Shown here piece by piece: positions 22,920 through 30,384 of a stretch of DNA of 30,384 bases (positions are counted from its first letter, which is position 1; each line of letters begins with the position of its first letter). The stretch covers positions 1-30,384 of the IMG/VR virus record IMGVR_UViG_3300006919_000264; one strand, given 5' to 3'. Position numbers and translations under genes: made by a program. Source of the stretch: a virus. Below the pieces are notes generated by a model that saw only the letters and a program-made list of their open reading frames with translations, did not search any database and was not told where the DNA came from.

Positions 22920-23716
22920 TACCCCTTAATTAGTATCTCAGATGACTGTTTACTCTTGTTCATACCATAAGTCCACTGAGCTTCGATAATTTCGTAATCT
23001 TTATACATCTCTCTTATCTCCGGGCAGTCATTATACGACATAAGCCATTGACCGCGGTTTGTCAAGAGTGAATGTAATCTTTCATGATCAAACGAGCTGT
23101 GTAGATTACCGTCAACACCATATAGCGAGTTTTGTGAACCCTCAAGCATATAAGGAGGATCAAGATATAAAAAAGCCCTTGGGTGATACTCAATGGCATC
23201 ACCAAAGTCAGCGTAATCTACTCTAAAGTTTTTACGCTTAAAATCTCTAAGTCTTTGGACTGACGAATCAGTGAATCTTGCGTATGAGGCTCTCTCAGAC
23301 CATCCCCCGCTAAAAGTAGCGCCAGAGAAACTTGCTCTATTAATAGCGTAATACTTCGCTGCTCTTTCGTAAGAGAACATAAACGTATCAGTCATCAAGT
23401 CTTGGCGATACTGGTGGAATGACTCCTTAGAGCAACCGGTAACCGTTTCCCCGTTTCTAATTATATACTGTTCTCGCAGGCTCTCTACTTCGTCAGCTAA
23501 GCGTGTGTTATCTTCACACAGAGCCATCCAGAACCATACAAGCTGCTTCATCTTGTCGTAACCAAACACTTCAGTGCCACGGTTAGCTAAAGCAAGCTCT
23601 ACCGAACCACCCCCGAAGAATGGAGAGCAAACACGCTCGACACTTTCGGGAATATGAGGTAGGATATGCTTAATGGCGCGCGATTTACCGCCAGGATATC
23701 GCAATGGTGTCTTCAT
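22919..23716 (-). CDS. dam: D12-class DNA adenine methylase (Dam)
   Basis: This 265-residue protein starts MKTPLRYPGGKSRA and has the cofactor motif PFFGGGSVE (residues about 32-40) and the catalytic DPPY (186-189). This order is that of the alpha-class Dam/D12 family, whose usual site is GATC. An upstream GTG at 23740 would add eight residues but lies in the terminator stem. ATG 23716 has GAGGG upstream and fits the family start. It is the third DNA methyltransferase in the window. Phage enzymes of this class protect DNA from host restriction or mark replicated genomes. Confidence 0.94.
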   Translation of the reverse strand: MKTPLRYPGGKSRAIKHILPHIPESVERVCSPFFGGGSVELALANRGTEVFGYDKMKQLVWFWMALCEDNTRLADEVESLREQYIIRNGETVTGCSKESFHQYRQDLMTDTFMFSYERAAKYYAINRASFSGATFSGGWSERASYARFTDSSVQRLRDFKRKNFRVDYADFGDAIEYHPRAFLYLDPPYMLEGSQNSLYGVDGNLHSSFDHERLHSLLTNRGQWLMSYNDCPEIREMYKDYEIIEAQWTYGMNKSKQSSEILIKG

Positions 23717-23725
23717 CAAGCCCTC

Positions 23726-23756
23726 AAAAAAATGGCACACATTAACCGGTGTGCCA
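23726..23756 (-). terminator. Rho-independent terminator after the Thr/Glu-rich gene
   Basis: TGGCACAC (23756-23749) and GTGTGCCA (23740-23733) form a perfect 8-bp stem with an eight-base loop, followed by seven T residues on the minus strand. The ribosome site of the Dam gene comes directly after the T tract, and no good promoter is visible in between. Confidence 0.85.
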
Positions 23757-23766
23757 GCGGCTGCAG

Positions 23767-24042
23767 CTACTCTGTTACAGCATCAGTAGCTGTGGTTTCC
23801 GTTGTGGGTGTGGGGGTATTTTCCTCTACTGTGGAAGTTGTGACTTCCTCGGTAGAAGTGGTAGCGGAAACCTCGACTGTGGTGGTCGCCTCCACTGTTT
23901 CGGCTGCAGAAGTGTTTTCACTAACCTCTGCTGCTGGCGGCTCGAAGCTGCATTGTCCGTAAGTGGTGGCAACGACAAGCGCTCCTGCCACAAAACTAAC
24001 TTGCACCTTCCAGCGTGCTAACATTGACTTCAACCATTCCAT
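23767..24042 (-). CDS. Membrane-anchored or exported Thr/Glu-rich low-complexity protein
   Basis: This 91-residue protein starts MEWLKSMLARWK, a basic N-terminus, followed by a hydrophobic stretch at about residues 14-30 ending TYGQC. The remaining 60 residues are Thr, Glu, Val, Ser and Ala with repeated ATTTVE and TTSTVEE motifs and no other hydrophobic segment. It could be a type II or lipid-anchored envelope protein with an extended tail outside the membrane. The function is unknown. Superinfection exclusion or a lysis accessory role is conceivable. AAGGAG lies upstream of the ATG. It is flanked by two similar hairpin cassettes, as a moron gene would be. Confidence 0.75.
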   Translation of the reverse strand: MEWLKSMLARWKVQVSFVAGALVVATTYGQCSFEPPAAEVSENTSAAETVEATTTVEVSATTSTEEVTTSTVEENTPTPTTETTATDAVTE

Positions 24043-24072
24043 AATATAATCTCCTTGTTTATAGAATAATGC

Positions 24073-24099
24073 GGCACCCTATTCCTAAGCCGGGGTGCC
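24073..24099 (-). terminator. GC-rich hairpin after the SSB gene, weak or partial terminator
   Basis: GGCACCC (24099-24093) and GGGTGCC (24079-24073) form a 7-bp stem around 13 bases. No T tract follows; GCATTATTC comes next. It may attenuate rather than stop transcription, or protect the 3' end of SSB mRNA. Confidence 0.6.
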
Positions 24100-24116
24100 A
24101 GCGGCTATCTAACAAG

Positions 24117-24893
24117 CTACTTAGTTGCCATCAATTCATCAAAAGCCGCATCTACGGGATTGACAGTGGGCTCTGTGTTATTATATTTGCTCGTCTCGGT
24201 GGAGCGAGACTCAGCAGAGGCACCACTCGCCAATTGCTCATCTAGGATGGCGTCAATTTGTTCGGGGGTTAGACGCTCGAAGAGTGAGTCAATATCGGGG
24301 ATGCCGTCTAGGAGGGCGGGGATGGCCTCAGTGTCCTCCAGTAGAGCAGATGTGTTTCGACGCATCTTAAGGCTTGTTTGTGGGTATGCACCCGGCGTTG
24401 TTGGCTTTGTGTAAACCAACGAAATGTCAGTTCCTTCAAGAGTATCAGTGATGTCCCCGTATTCTGGGTCCAAAATGTATCCGAGAAGCAACTCGTAAGC
24501 TCTCTTTCCGTAACCGTAAACCTTTACTCCCTCAGTTTCGCGTCCTCGGACGACTACCGGTGAGAAGTAACGTGCACGTACAAAGAGAGACTTTGCAAGC
24601 TTTTTGGATTCTTCGTCATTTTGATCGCTTCCTTCTCGCCAAAGCTGAGAAGCAAAGTCACAAATCGGACAGCGCTCACCATAATTGCGCTTAGGGCATG
24701 GAATACCGCCCCTGTGATCTCCAACGTTGTAGTGGAAATACATTTCCTTCAGGGGGTCTCCGTCTGCGGTTGGTACAATCCGAATAGTTTGGTCGCCTTC
24801 ATCAGGCTTGAACCATACGGAGTTACCATCCCCCTTATCCTCGCCACGAAGTTGGGCAAGTTTCTTTCTCATTAGTTCCATATTGATTGACAT
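24117..24893 (-). CDS. gp32-like single-stranded DNA-binding protein
   Basis: This protein has 258 residues. The core has a zinc site: His54 or His60, then CPKRNYGERCPIC (Cys66, Cys75, Cys78), as in T4 gp32, where one His and three Cys bind zinc. Aromatic and basic residues around KSLFVRARYFSPVVV fit an OB fold. The C-terminal 60 residues are acidic, Ser/Thr rich and end DAAFDELMATK, typical of the tail that contacts replication partners. It coats single-stranded DNA for the polymerase, helicase and RecA here. A 48-base leader with a hairpin precedes the ATG. T4 gp32 regulates its own translation through its leader, so similar control is possible. Confidence 0.92.
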   Translation of the reverse strand: MSINMELMRKKLAQLRGEDKGDGNSVWFKPDEGDQTIRIVPTADGDPLKEMYFHYNVGDHRGGIPCPKRNYGERCPICDFASQLWREGSDQNDEESKKLAKSLFVRARYFSPVVVRGRETEGVKVYGYGKRAYELLLGYILDPEYGDITDTLEGTDISLVYTKPTTPGAYPQTSLKMRRNTSALLEDTEAIPALLDGIPDIDSLFERLTPEQIDAILDEQLASGASAESRSTETSKYNNTEPTVNPVDAAFDELMATK

Positions 24894-24924
24894 TAGTTTT
24901 TTCTCCTATTTGTTTGTTTAAAGT

Positions 24925-24945
24925 ATATCGAGCTTTCCTCGATAT
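24925..24945 (-). promoter_or_regulatory. Hairpin in the SSB leader
   Basis: ATATCGAG (24945-24938) and CTCGATAT (24932-24925) form a perfect 8-bp stem with a five-base loop. No T tract follows. The predicted start near 24941 falls in the 5' arm, leaving about four pairs in locally started RNA. Confidence 0.7.
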
Positions 24946-24947
24946 CT

Positions 24948-24976
24948 AATGTATCACTCTTGTTCTAGCTTGTCAA
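24948..24976 (-). promoter_or_regulatory. Sigma-70-like promoter for SSB
   Basis: TTGACA at 24976-24971 and TACATT at 24953-24948 are 17 bp apart. The -35 lies within the last codons of the upstream gene, whose TGA is at 24956-24954. Confidence 0.75.
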
Positions 24977-25814
24977 GAGTATTTTGTTGAATTGCGTTTG
25001 TGTGGGTAACGCAGAACCCAAAGTCTTGCAAATGTGTCTCCCAAATCCCGTATGAAACCTTGCGATATGCATTTCTTGGTTTCTCTTTTAGGAGATCGAC
25101 GATTCGCTTATGTAATCCGCTTTCCTTCTCTAATCTGTCTTGATTTATGCATATATAATAACACGTCTCTCGCGGGATGTCAAGGCTGAAAAGCCACTTT
25201 TCTGACAAAGTTTCCGCATTGAGTATGCCGATAGTACGGATTCTGTTGATATCCGATGGCTTAGCCATTTGACCAATTTCCGGCTCGGTGTGATTGAAAA
25301 AATTAAGGTAATGCACGCATGAAAAGATTGTATGATTTAGCTTCTCATAATAGTTCTTGATAGACAAACCGGTGATGCTGTTTTCAATTTCCAAGTTAGA
25401 CAAAATGGTCAGTGAGCTGAATAAGCCTGAACGGGCGTATTCTTGCAATACACCAAACAGCAAGTTTTCTAACAGCTTTGGAACACCTGTAAGTAACTCC
25501 ACATCAGGCTTGATGTAGAAGATTTCCAAGTTTTTGTCTTTGATTTGCTCTAAAATACCAAGCGCATAACTTGAGCTGTGGGATGAGCCCACTATAAACA
25601 CTTGCACCTTGTCATTTAGGTCTTTGAAAAACTTAGACAAATCAGGAATATTTTGTTCGTACTTTTCTGGGCTATCATAGCTCTTAAGGGCACGTGTATA
25701 TTTCGTGTTTTTGTAATTGCTGCCAAGTTGGTATACTTTATAGTTGTTGTTCTGCGATTTGAAATTCTCTGCGATTGCAGATGCAGCATTGCCTATCCCT
25801 ACAATTGAAATCAT
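24954..25814 (-). CDS. Unknown Rossmann-like protein, possibly a divergent tubulin/FtsZ relative
   Basis: This protein has 286 residues. It opens MISIVGIGNAASAIAENF, a nucleotide-binding strand-loop-helix. VQVFIVGSSHSSSYALGILEQIKD occupies the place where FtsZ has its glycine-rich GTP loop and following helix. EIFYIKPD, then a helix and SLTILSNLEIENSI, resemble the KPF and IxIxN segments of FtsZ. The order fits a tubulin-like fold, but the GGGTGTG motif is replaced by GSSHSSS, so GTP binding is doubtful. A plain NAD-type Rossmann protein is the alternative. The ATG overlaps the polymerase stop as ATGA, so the two are translationally coupled. Confidence 0.7.
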   Translation of the reverse strand: MISIVGIGNAASAIAENFKSQNNNYKVYQLGSNYKNTKYTRALKSYDSPEKYEQNIPDLSKFFKDLNDKVQVFIVGSSHSSSYALGILEQIKDKNLEIFYIKPDVELLTGVPKLLENLLFGVLQEYARSGLFSSLTILSNLEIENSITGLSIKNYYEKLNHTIFSCVHYLNFFNHTEPEIGQMAKPSDINRIRTIGILNAETLSEKWLFSLDIPRETCYYICINQDRLEKESGLHKRIVDLLKEKPRNAYRKVSYGIWETHLQDFGFCVTHTNAIQQNTLDKLEQE

Positions 25815-27013
25815 AGATTTAATACTCCAATATCCATATAGTCTTTACCAGCCTTAAGATTTGTGACAAACTTGTCAAGCTTGTTGTTTGAGAAGATGTC
25901 TTTAATCTCAGGAATAAGATATCTCTCTTCATCGGGAATGTCAAGTACAATTTCATCATGTACGATATGTGACACGAATGAGCGCTTGTTTTCTAAAAAT
26001 TTGTCGATAGCGACAGCCCGATCATTGACCAAATCGGCAGTTGTGCTTTGTACAATGTAATTGACTGCCTTGTATGCGTCCACCTCAATCTTTCGACCAA
26101 ACACAGTTTCAATGTGTCCATCGTTGTAATACTTGTCTAAAAGCGCCTCGCGATCATAGAGGGATTCTTCGATCTTGTTGGAATCTGGGTTGTACAGCCA
26201 CGAGAAAAAGAACGTCTTTGCGGATTCTCGGGATTCTACTCCTTTATCTTTAAACACGTTCATAACATTCCATTCGTGCACATCGCCAGGAGGCTGCTTT
26301 TCGCCCAGAAGAGACAATACAGTGCGAGCCTCAGCTCCATTGTAATCAAGTGAAATAAACCAATCGTTTTGTGGCTTGACTAGTGCCCGTAAATCCTTTT
26401 GCATCGTAAGAATGGGGAAAGAGCCTGGATACGTCGACAAACGCCCTGTTCTAGTTCCAAAGATGTTGTAGTCAATATGCTTGGGTCCATTAAGTAGCTT
26501 TTGTGCTGCTTGACGGCTTCTTGACGAAGTAAACAGTCCGCGGGCATCTTGGGTGTTTAGATTGAGGTTCTGATATCTCATCTTATAAAGCAGTTTTTCC
26601 ACAGCTACGAGATGATCGTAGATTACAGGCTTTTCGTAGTTTTCAAATACGTGCTGGGTAATTTGGTTTTTCATCTCCAAGAACGAAACAAGAAAATCAT
26701 GTGGCACCAAGTCAAAGAAACAGTGGTCTCGAAAGTTAATTTTTGCTATCTCAAATGATTTCTTGTAAGCATTCATCTTCTTTTCGAATCTAGTCAGTTC
26801 TTCGATAAGGTGTTCAGGGCAACACTCTTTTAATGTCTTGCCTACAGCGCGAAACCACCCATATTCAATAGACTCGTCTTGTAAAAACCCCGAATATCTC
26901 CAAGTCCTCATATTTGCTAACGAATCCGGAAAAGTGCCCTCATCAAAATTTAGCCGGCCATCGTGATAGATGCCGACACACTCTTTTTTATCATCTAAAG
27001 CTTGAAAATACAC
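25811..27013 (-). CDS. polA: Short family A DNA polymerase (polymerase domain only)
   Basis: This protein has 400 residues, much shorter than Pol I or T7 gp5. The polymerase motifs are in order: GTRTGRLST (186-194), motif A SLDYNGAEAR (Asp223, Glu228), O-helix AKTFFFSWLYNP (265-276), VNYIVQSTTADLV and motif C VHDE (351-354). The two catalytic Asp are present. No 3'-5' exonuclease domain is visible in the first 180 residues. It may fill gaps, act in repair, or be a second replicative polymerase beside the family C enzyme at 8745. GTG 27013 overlaps the preceding TAG, with GAGGA upstream. Confidence 0.92.
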   Translation of the reverse strand: MYFQALDDKKECVGIYHDGRLNFDEGTFPDSLANMRTWRYSGFLQDESIEYGWFRAVGKTLKECCPEHLIEELTRFEKKMNAYKKSFEIAKINFRDHCFFDLVPHDFLVSFLEMKNQITQHVFENYEKPVIYDHLVAVEKLLYKMRYQNLNLNTQDARGLFTSSRSRQAAQKLLNGPKHIDYNIFGTRTGRLSTYPGSFPILTMQKDLRALVKPQNDWFISLDYNGAEARTVLSLLGEKQPPGDVHEWNVMNVFKDKGVESRESAKTFFFSWLYNPDSNKIEESLYDREALLDKYYNDGHIETVFGRKIEVDAYKAVNYIVQSTTADLVNDRAVAIDKFLENKRSFVSHIVHDEIVLDIPDEERYLIPEIKDIFSNNKLDKFVTNLKAGKDYMDIGVLNL

Positions 27014-28206
27014 TATTTCCTCAAATCATCTCGCCTTTTTTGAATATATCCCAAAGAGCCGGAATAGTCAAATGTTTTGTTTAACAATTTTTCAAAAATG
27101 GTAATCGCCGGTACCGTTCCCTCGATTTTTGACAAAGCTATGGTATCCCGTATTAGTGTATTCATTTCGTATTTAGTAAATTTGCTCTCTTCTTCTAAAA
27201 ATCTAATCGTTAGGTACAACTCTAACAGGTAGTCATCTCCGATCTCAGCGACAAAATCATTATATTTATAGCTTTTAACCTTATTGATGACCGCCCTTGT
27301 GCCATTATAGTGATTTTGGGTTGTTGTAACGATCGTCTTGGGTTTGTTGTCTGAATATATGTTGTATAGGAACAGTTTAAATGTGTTGAAATGGGAATCT
27401 GCAACCGAATCATAACAATTCGCTATAAAAAGCTCTCCCGAGCTTATTGCCGGGCTGTACGCCTTCATTTTTTCAACCATGTTTACTGAGTTGATGTCTG
27501 CAATAATTCTGTTCGGCATATTACAGTCTACCATAAACCCATATGTGTTACAAGCGTTTAAGAAGAAGTCCCAGTTTTTACTTCTGTAGAACTTATCGTA
27601 TTTGGTTTTATCATCATTGGGGTCTAACTCTGCTAATTCAATGACGAGTCCATTAACGCTCATTGGACATTGTCTACTTTTGACAAAAGCCGGATACGTT
27701 ATGACTTTATTTTTTAGATAACTTTTTATGTAAGGCATTATAACATTCACAAATTCAGTAAAGTTATGAAACTTTAAATTATTGTCTGATATAACATTGC
27801 CGACTGCGACTGAAAATGATTGAGTATAATTGTAGAATATCTCTTTTGGATCCAAGTATGCTGCTGTTGGGACTAAGGTGCTTAGAAAGTCTTCATCGGC
27901 GCTTATTTCTCCAGTGGCAAGTTTTAATTTGAATTTGTTTTCAAGCTCCGCGAAGGCATCAGCAACAAAATTAAACACACGATTAGGATTGGGCGTGCTT
28001 GTTTTAAGGTTCACTATTTCAAGATATTGGCTGTTTGGCACAATAGGCTGGAAGTATCGATCAACGCGACCATAGAGTCGCTTCTCGCCATAATTAAAAT
28101 CAATTAAATTGCCAAGCTTGGACCTAGAAACAGTCTTAAACATCTGTTTTTTCTTAAAAAGATCTTTTGGGTTTTCTTTATCATCTTCAATAAAAAATCT
28201 ACTCAT
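27013..28206 (-). CDS. Probable virion structural protein, unrecognised
   Basis: This 397-residue soluble mixed protein is rich in Asn, Phe and Tyr. It has no signal peptide, membrane segment or enzymatic motif that I recognise. NLIDFNYGEKRLYGRVD near the start and the C-terminal GSLGYIQKRRDDLRK are its clearest landmarks. Its position between a tail-hub-like gene and a DNA polymerase suggests a baseplate or tail component, which is inference from context. TTAGGAAT serves as ribosome site for ATG 28206. Confidence 0.65.
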   Translation of the reverse strand: MSRFFIEDDKENPKDLFKKKQMFKTVSRSKLGNLIDFNYGEKRLYGRVDRYFQPIVPNSQYLEIVNLKTSTPNPNRVFNFVADAFAELENKFKLKLATGEISADEDFLSTLVPTAAYLDPKEIFYNYTQSFSVAVGNVISDNNLKFHNFTEFVNVIMPYIKSYLKNKVITYPAFVKSRQCPMSVNGLVIELAELDPNDDKTKYDKFYRSKNWDFFLNACNTYGFMVDCNMPNRIIADINSVNMVEKMKAYSPAISSGELFIANCYDSVADSHFNTFKLFLYNIYSDNKPKTIVTTTQNHYNGTRAVINKVKSYKYNDFVAEIGDDYLLELYLTIRFLEEESKFTKYEMNTLIRDTIALSKIEGTVPAITIFEKLLNKTFDYSGSLGYIQKRRDDLRK

Positions 28207-28215
28207 TGTTTATTC

Positions 28216-30384
28216 CTATGCCCCTTTTGGTCCGTTGTTGGCTGAGCCTTGATTCCCCTGATTAGGGTTAGAGACGGTTTTGGAGCCAAGTTTGCCCGTA
28301 ATATTCTCAACTTCTTCTACAGTAATCTCAGCATCGGAGTTATCAAACATGGCTTTGAATAAACCAACAGCGCTGTCTACAATGCCACCGAATAACGATT
28401 CTGATACTGTGCGCGCCTGCTGTGCTGTCTTGTTTTGGTCCTTGTTGTTAGGACCCTCTTCTGCAGACTTACATCCACTATATCTGTCGTTATTTGATTC
28501 GTTAGGAGCGGCGGTTGGTTGCTCTTCTGTCTCTGGCTTCTTTCTCATTTCTTCATCTGTATATTTGTTAGCTGATGGCTGCCATTGAGTATTGAGCGTT
28601 GTTTCAAATCTACCCTGCTCAAACGAATGGTGAACCGAATTTACAAAAAAGAAGCCACCAACGCCCAGCATATCCTGTGTAAGTTTCGACATTCTGGATC
28701 TGGTCTCCGCACTTAAATAGCTAGTTACGCTGTTTGGGTCAATGTAAATAAATTGTCCAACATGTACATTTAAGTTAAGGTACATGGTTAATGTCGCATC
28801 AAAAATTTGCGTTAATTGTGCCAGACCGTCTTGTGAGCCCTCTTGACTCGCCATGTGGGCTGCTTGCAAGTCCTTATTATCTAATCTGGTAAAGTTTATT
28901 TCTTTTAAGACTCCTCGATTTTTTCCAAGCTGATAAACTCCAATACCCATGTTGGCTAATTGATCGTTGGTTTTTGGTATTGCAAACGGCGATCTTGGTT
29001 CATGAAAAATCATATAATCAAAACCCTCTTTCTTGCCTTTGTTTAGTATTTTATTAGAACTAGTTTTGATTAATGGTCTATAGTCATTATCTATAAGCTG
29101 GTATATCACGGATTTGCGACCTGCCGCTTTAGTGTCCGAATGTCTTAAAAGTGTCAAAGGATCAGTATCATACTCGCTATGGTGCGACTTATAGCCAAAC
29201 AGATTCGTAGTAGAGTAGATTTTGGACACACCAAGATTCCCAACGTCATTATATTTTGTATTGCCACGCAAAAAAAGTTTAAGATAATCTTTTATAAAAT
29301 CAGTGATAAATTGAGCCAGCGGGTATCTTACTCTTTTCGATCCTTCCATCTCACCTACAAGCCACGAATTAAAGTGTTTTAAGGGCACAGGGATATCGCC
29401 TATGCTACAAACAATTTCATTTTCAGTAAAAAAATCTTTTACGGTGGTTGGACCAAGGACGACCCGGAGTTTTTTTAATTTATCAGCATTAATCGTAATA
29501 TTATTAACAGCGTCGTTATTTTCAGTTAGCATGGTATCGCCGCGCGCGGTCTCCTGACTAATACCCAGAAACTCTGATCTGGCTAGCGCGCTCTCATCTG
29601 TGGAGTATTCTGTTAATAACTTCTCTATAATAGGAACTATATTTTCTTTTCGATATAATGTCGTTAAATTGTCTAAAATTATGTTGATTAAGTCACTTAC
29701 ATAAAAATATGGTATTTGATTTGAGTTAGGGTCAACAGCACAGTCTCTAATCGTGCTTTGAGGTGGTGCTTTTTCCTCCATATCGTTTTGCATTGATTTG
29801 GCTTGTTTGTTCGGATTTGAAATATTTGTGTATGCTGAGCCCAGGACACCAGCTTTGAGCCCGAGTTCATCCTCGATCATAGATGAGAGTGGAATGCGAG
29901 TACCCAAGGCTGCCATCATGACCGCTTTTCCTGCAACGCTGCGGTTTCTGGCTATCTCATTTTTTGTGGGCGATCCCTCTACTGTGTAAGAATTGAATAC
30001 ATCATTAAAAGCGTTCATCACTTCTGGTGCGATGTTAATGTAATATATCTTACCTCTTTTGCGTAATTCTTTATTTAGGTTTATTATCCTACTGCGATAG
30101 TATTCTTTATTACCCTTCGCAACTTGGTCCAGTCTGAATCTTGCAGCTTCTTTCGCTCCACAGTCCTTTGTGATAGCGGCTGCACCTAATTCAATTTTAA
30201 GATCACGTTCCACGTCTTTCGTCTGCATAAATACATCAAATTGAGCAGGACTAGAAAACGTCGTGTCTAGATAACCCTTAAATTCAATAGTCAGCGTGAC
30301 GGACCCATCTTGTTGAAATTCAAAATTGTGTCCGTGCGGTTTCAATTTAACTGTAAGTGAAGTTGCGTCTCCTGTCAAGCCAGA
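28216..30384 (-). CDS. Probable baseplate or tail-hub structural protein, 5' end outside the window
   Basis: Over 720 residues are visible. A TTG at 30378 is not a convincing start because the frame runs open to the edge and the sequence there (VKLKPHGHNFEFQQDGSVTLTIEFKGYLD) reads as interior beta structure. Near the C-terminus, NLNVHVGQFIYIDP and LGVGGFFFVNSVHHSFEQGRFETTLNTQW match the pattern of gpD/gp27-like hub domains, where a beta barrel ends with a V-H-F-G-F-T-W series. After that comes a flexible, Gln/Asn-rich tail of about 130 residues. It is likely a large virion protein at the tail tip or baseplate. Confidence 0.75.
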   Translation of the reverse strand, partial: SGLTGDATSLTVKLKPHGHNFEFQQDGSVTLTIEFKGYLDTTFSSPAQFDVFMQTKDVERDLKIELGAAAITKDCGAKEAARFRLDQVAKGNKEYYRSRIINLNKELRKRGKIYYINIAPEVMNAFNDVFNSYTVEGSPTKNEIARNRSVAGKAVMMAALGTRIPLSSMIEDELGLKAGVLGSAYTNISNPNKQAKSMQNDMEEKAPPQSTIRDCAVDPNSNQIPYFYVSDLINIILDNLTTLYRKENIVPIIEKLLTEYSTDESALARSEFLGISQETARGDTMLTENNDAVNNITINADKLKKLRVVLGPTTVKDFFTENEIVCSIGDIPVPLKHFNSWLVGEMEGSKRVRYPLAQFITDFIKDYLKLFLRGNTKYNDVGNLGVSKIYSTTNLFGYKSHHSEYDTDPLTLLRHSDTKAAGRKSVIYQLIDNDYRPLIKTSSNKILNKGKKEGFDYMIFHEPRSPFAIPKTNDQLANMGIGVYQLGKNRGVLKEINFTRLDNKDLQAAHMASQEGSQDGLAQLTQIFDATLTMYLNLNVHVGQFIYIDPNSVTSYLSAETRSRMSKLTQDMLGVGGFFFVNSVHHSFEQGRFETTLNTQWQPSANKYTDEEMRKKPETEEQPTAAPNESNNDRYSGCKSAEEGPNNKDQNKTAQQARTVSESLFGGIVDSAVGLFKAMFDNSDAEITVEEVENITGKLGSKTVSNPNQGNQGSANNGPKGA

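Larger units (their letters stand above)
23749..24106 (-). repeat. Two copies of a terminator-like cassette flanking one gene
   Basis: The minus strand reads AGCCGCTGGCAC soon after the TAG stop of both the SSB gene and the Thr/Glu-rich gene; the plus-strand shared core is 23751-23762 and 24095-24106. Each copy begins a GGCAC-type hairpin with CCGG at its loop side. Confidence 0.7.

Noticed and set aside
24040-24070. Possible promoter (TATAAA) before the Thr/Glu-rich gene
   Set aside because: No matching -35 is present at a normal distance.
30376-30378. TTG as start of the right-most gene
   Set aside because: The frame stays open to the window edge and the sequence looks internal, so the gene is treated as partial.

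Overview
The window is a gene-dense piece of a large double-stranded DNA tailed phage. Every supported gene lies on the minus strand, so the map reads right to left. Genes abut or overlap, often as ATGA or TAATG, and no gap reaches 300 bases. I saw no tRNA, rRNA, CRISPR array or insertion sequence. The gene set (class II ribonucleotide reductase, RecA, DnaB-like helicase, flap-type exonuclease, gp32-like SSB, GroES-like co-chaperonin, endolysin, baseplate-like proteins) fits a virulent phage with a T4-like replication core. Several proteins (NTP-transferase-like, zinc-ribbon, sigma-region-4-like, J-domain) resemble types I associate with marine myovirus-like phages. The host is unknown; AAGGAG ribosome sites and TTGACA/TATAAT promoters suggest a bacterium with ordinary sigma-70 signals.

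Layout from right to left. 30384-27013: two probable virion proteins, one looking like a baseplate or tail hub. 27013-24954: a short family A DNA polymerase and a Rossmann or tubulin-like protein. 24893-21777: SSB, a Thr/Glu-rich anchored protein between two similar hairpin cassettes, a Dam-type methylase and a nuclease-like unknown. 21716-16144: RecA, 5'-3' exonuclease, DnaB-like helicase, B12-dependent ribonucleotide reductase. 16134-13950: GroES-like protein, zinc amidase endolysin, dCMP deaminase, metzincin protease. 13935-7417: Rossmann-like protein, nucleotidyltransferase-like protein, DNA polymerase III alpha with an intact-looking PHP domain, ClpP-like protease, J-domain protein. 7365-2031: a small coiled protein, HNH endonuclease, two DNA methyltransferases, zinc ribbon, thioredoxin-like protein, IMPDH/GMP-reductase-like enzyme, two small putative DNA-binding proteins and a very acidic repeat protein. 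1961-1: a membrane protein, a second ClpP-like protein whose catalytic Asp is Asn, and a cut-off nuclease-like protein.

The most striking feature is in the intergenic junctions. Eight sigma-70-like promoters can be read there; six have a 17-bp spacer and good -35 and -10 hexamers. At five of them an inverted repeat straddles the predicted start site. RNA reading through from upstream would carry both arms and form a terminator or start-masking hairpin. RNA started at the local promoter would lack all or part of the 5' arm. At two junctions the start codon itself lies in the 3' arm and the local transcript would be leaderless. This looks like a compact way to make each block depend on its own promoter.

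Taken together, the window encodes DNA replication and precursor supply, DNA modification with a possible cutting partner, a protein-folding and proteolysis set (GroES, J-domain, two ClpP-like), lysis, and the edge of a virion structure block.
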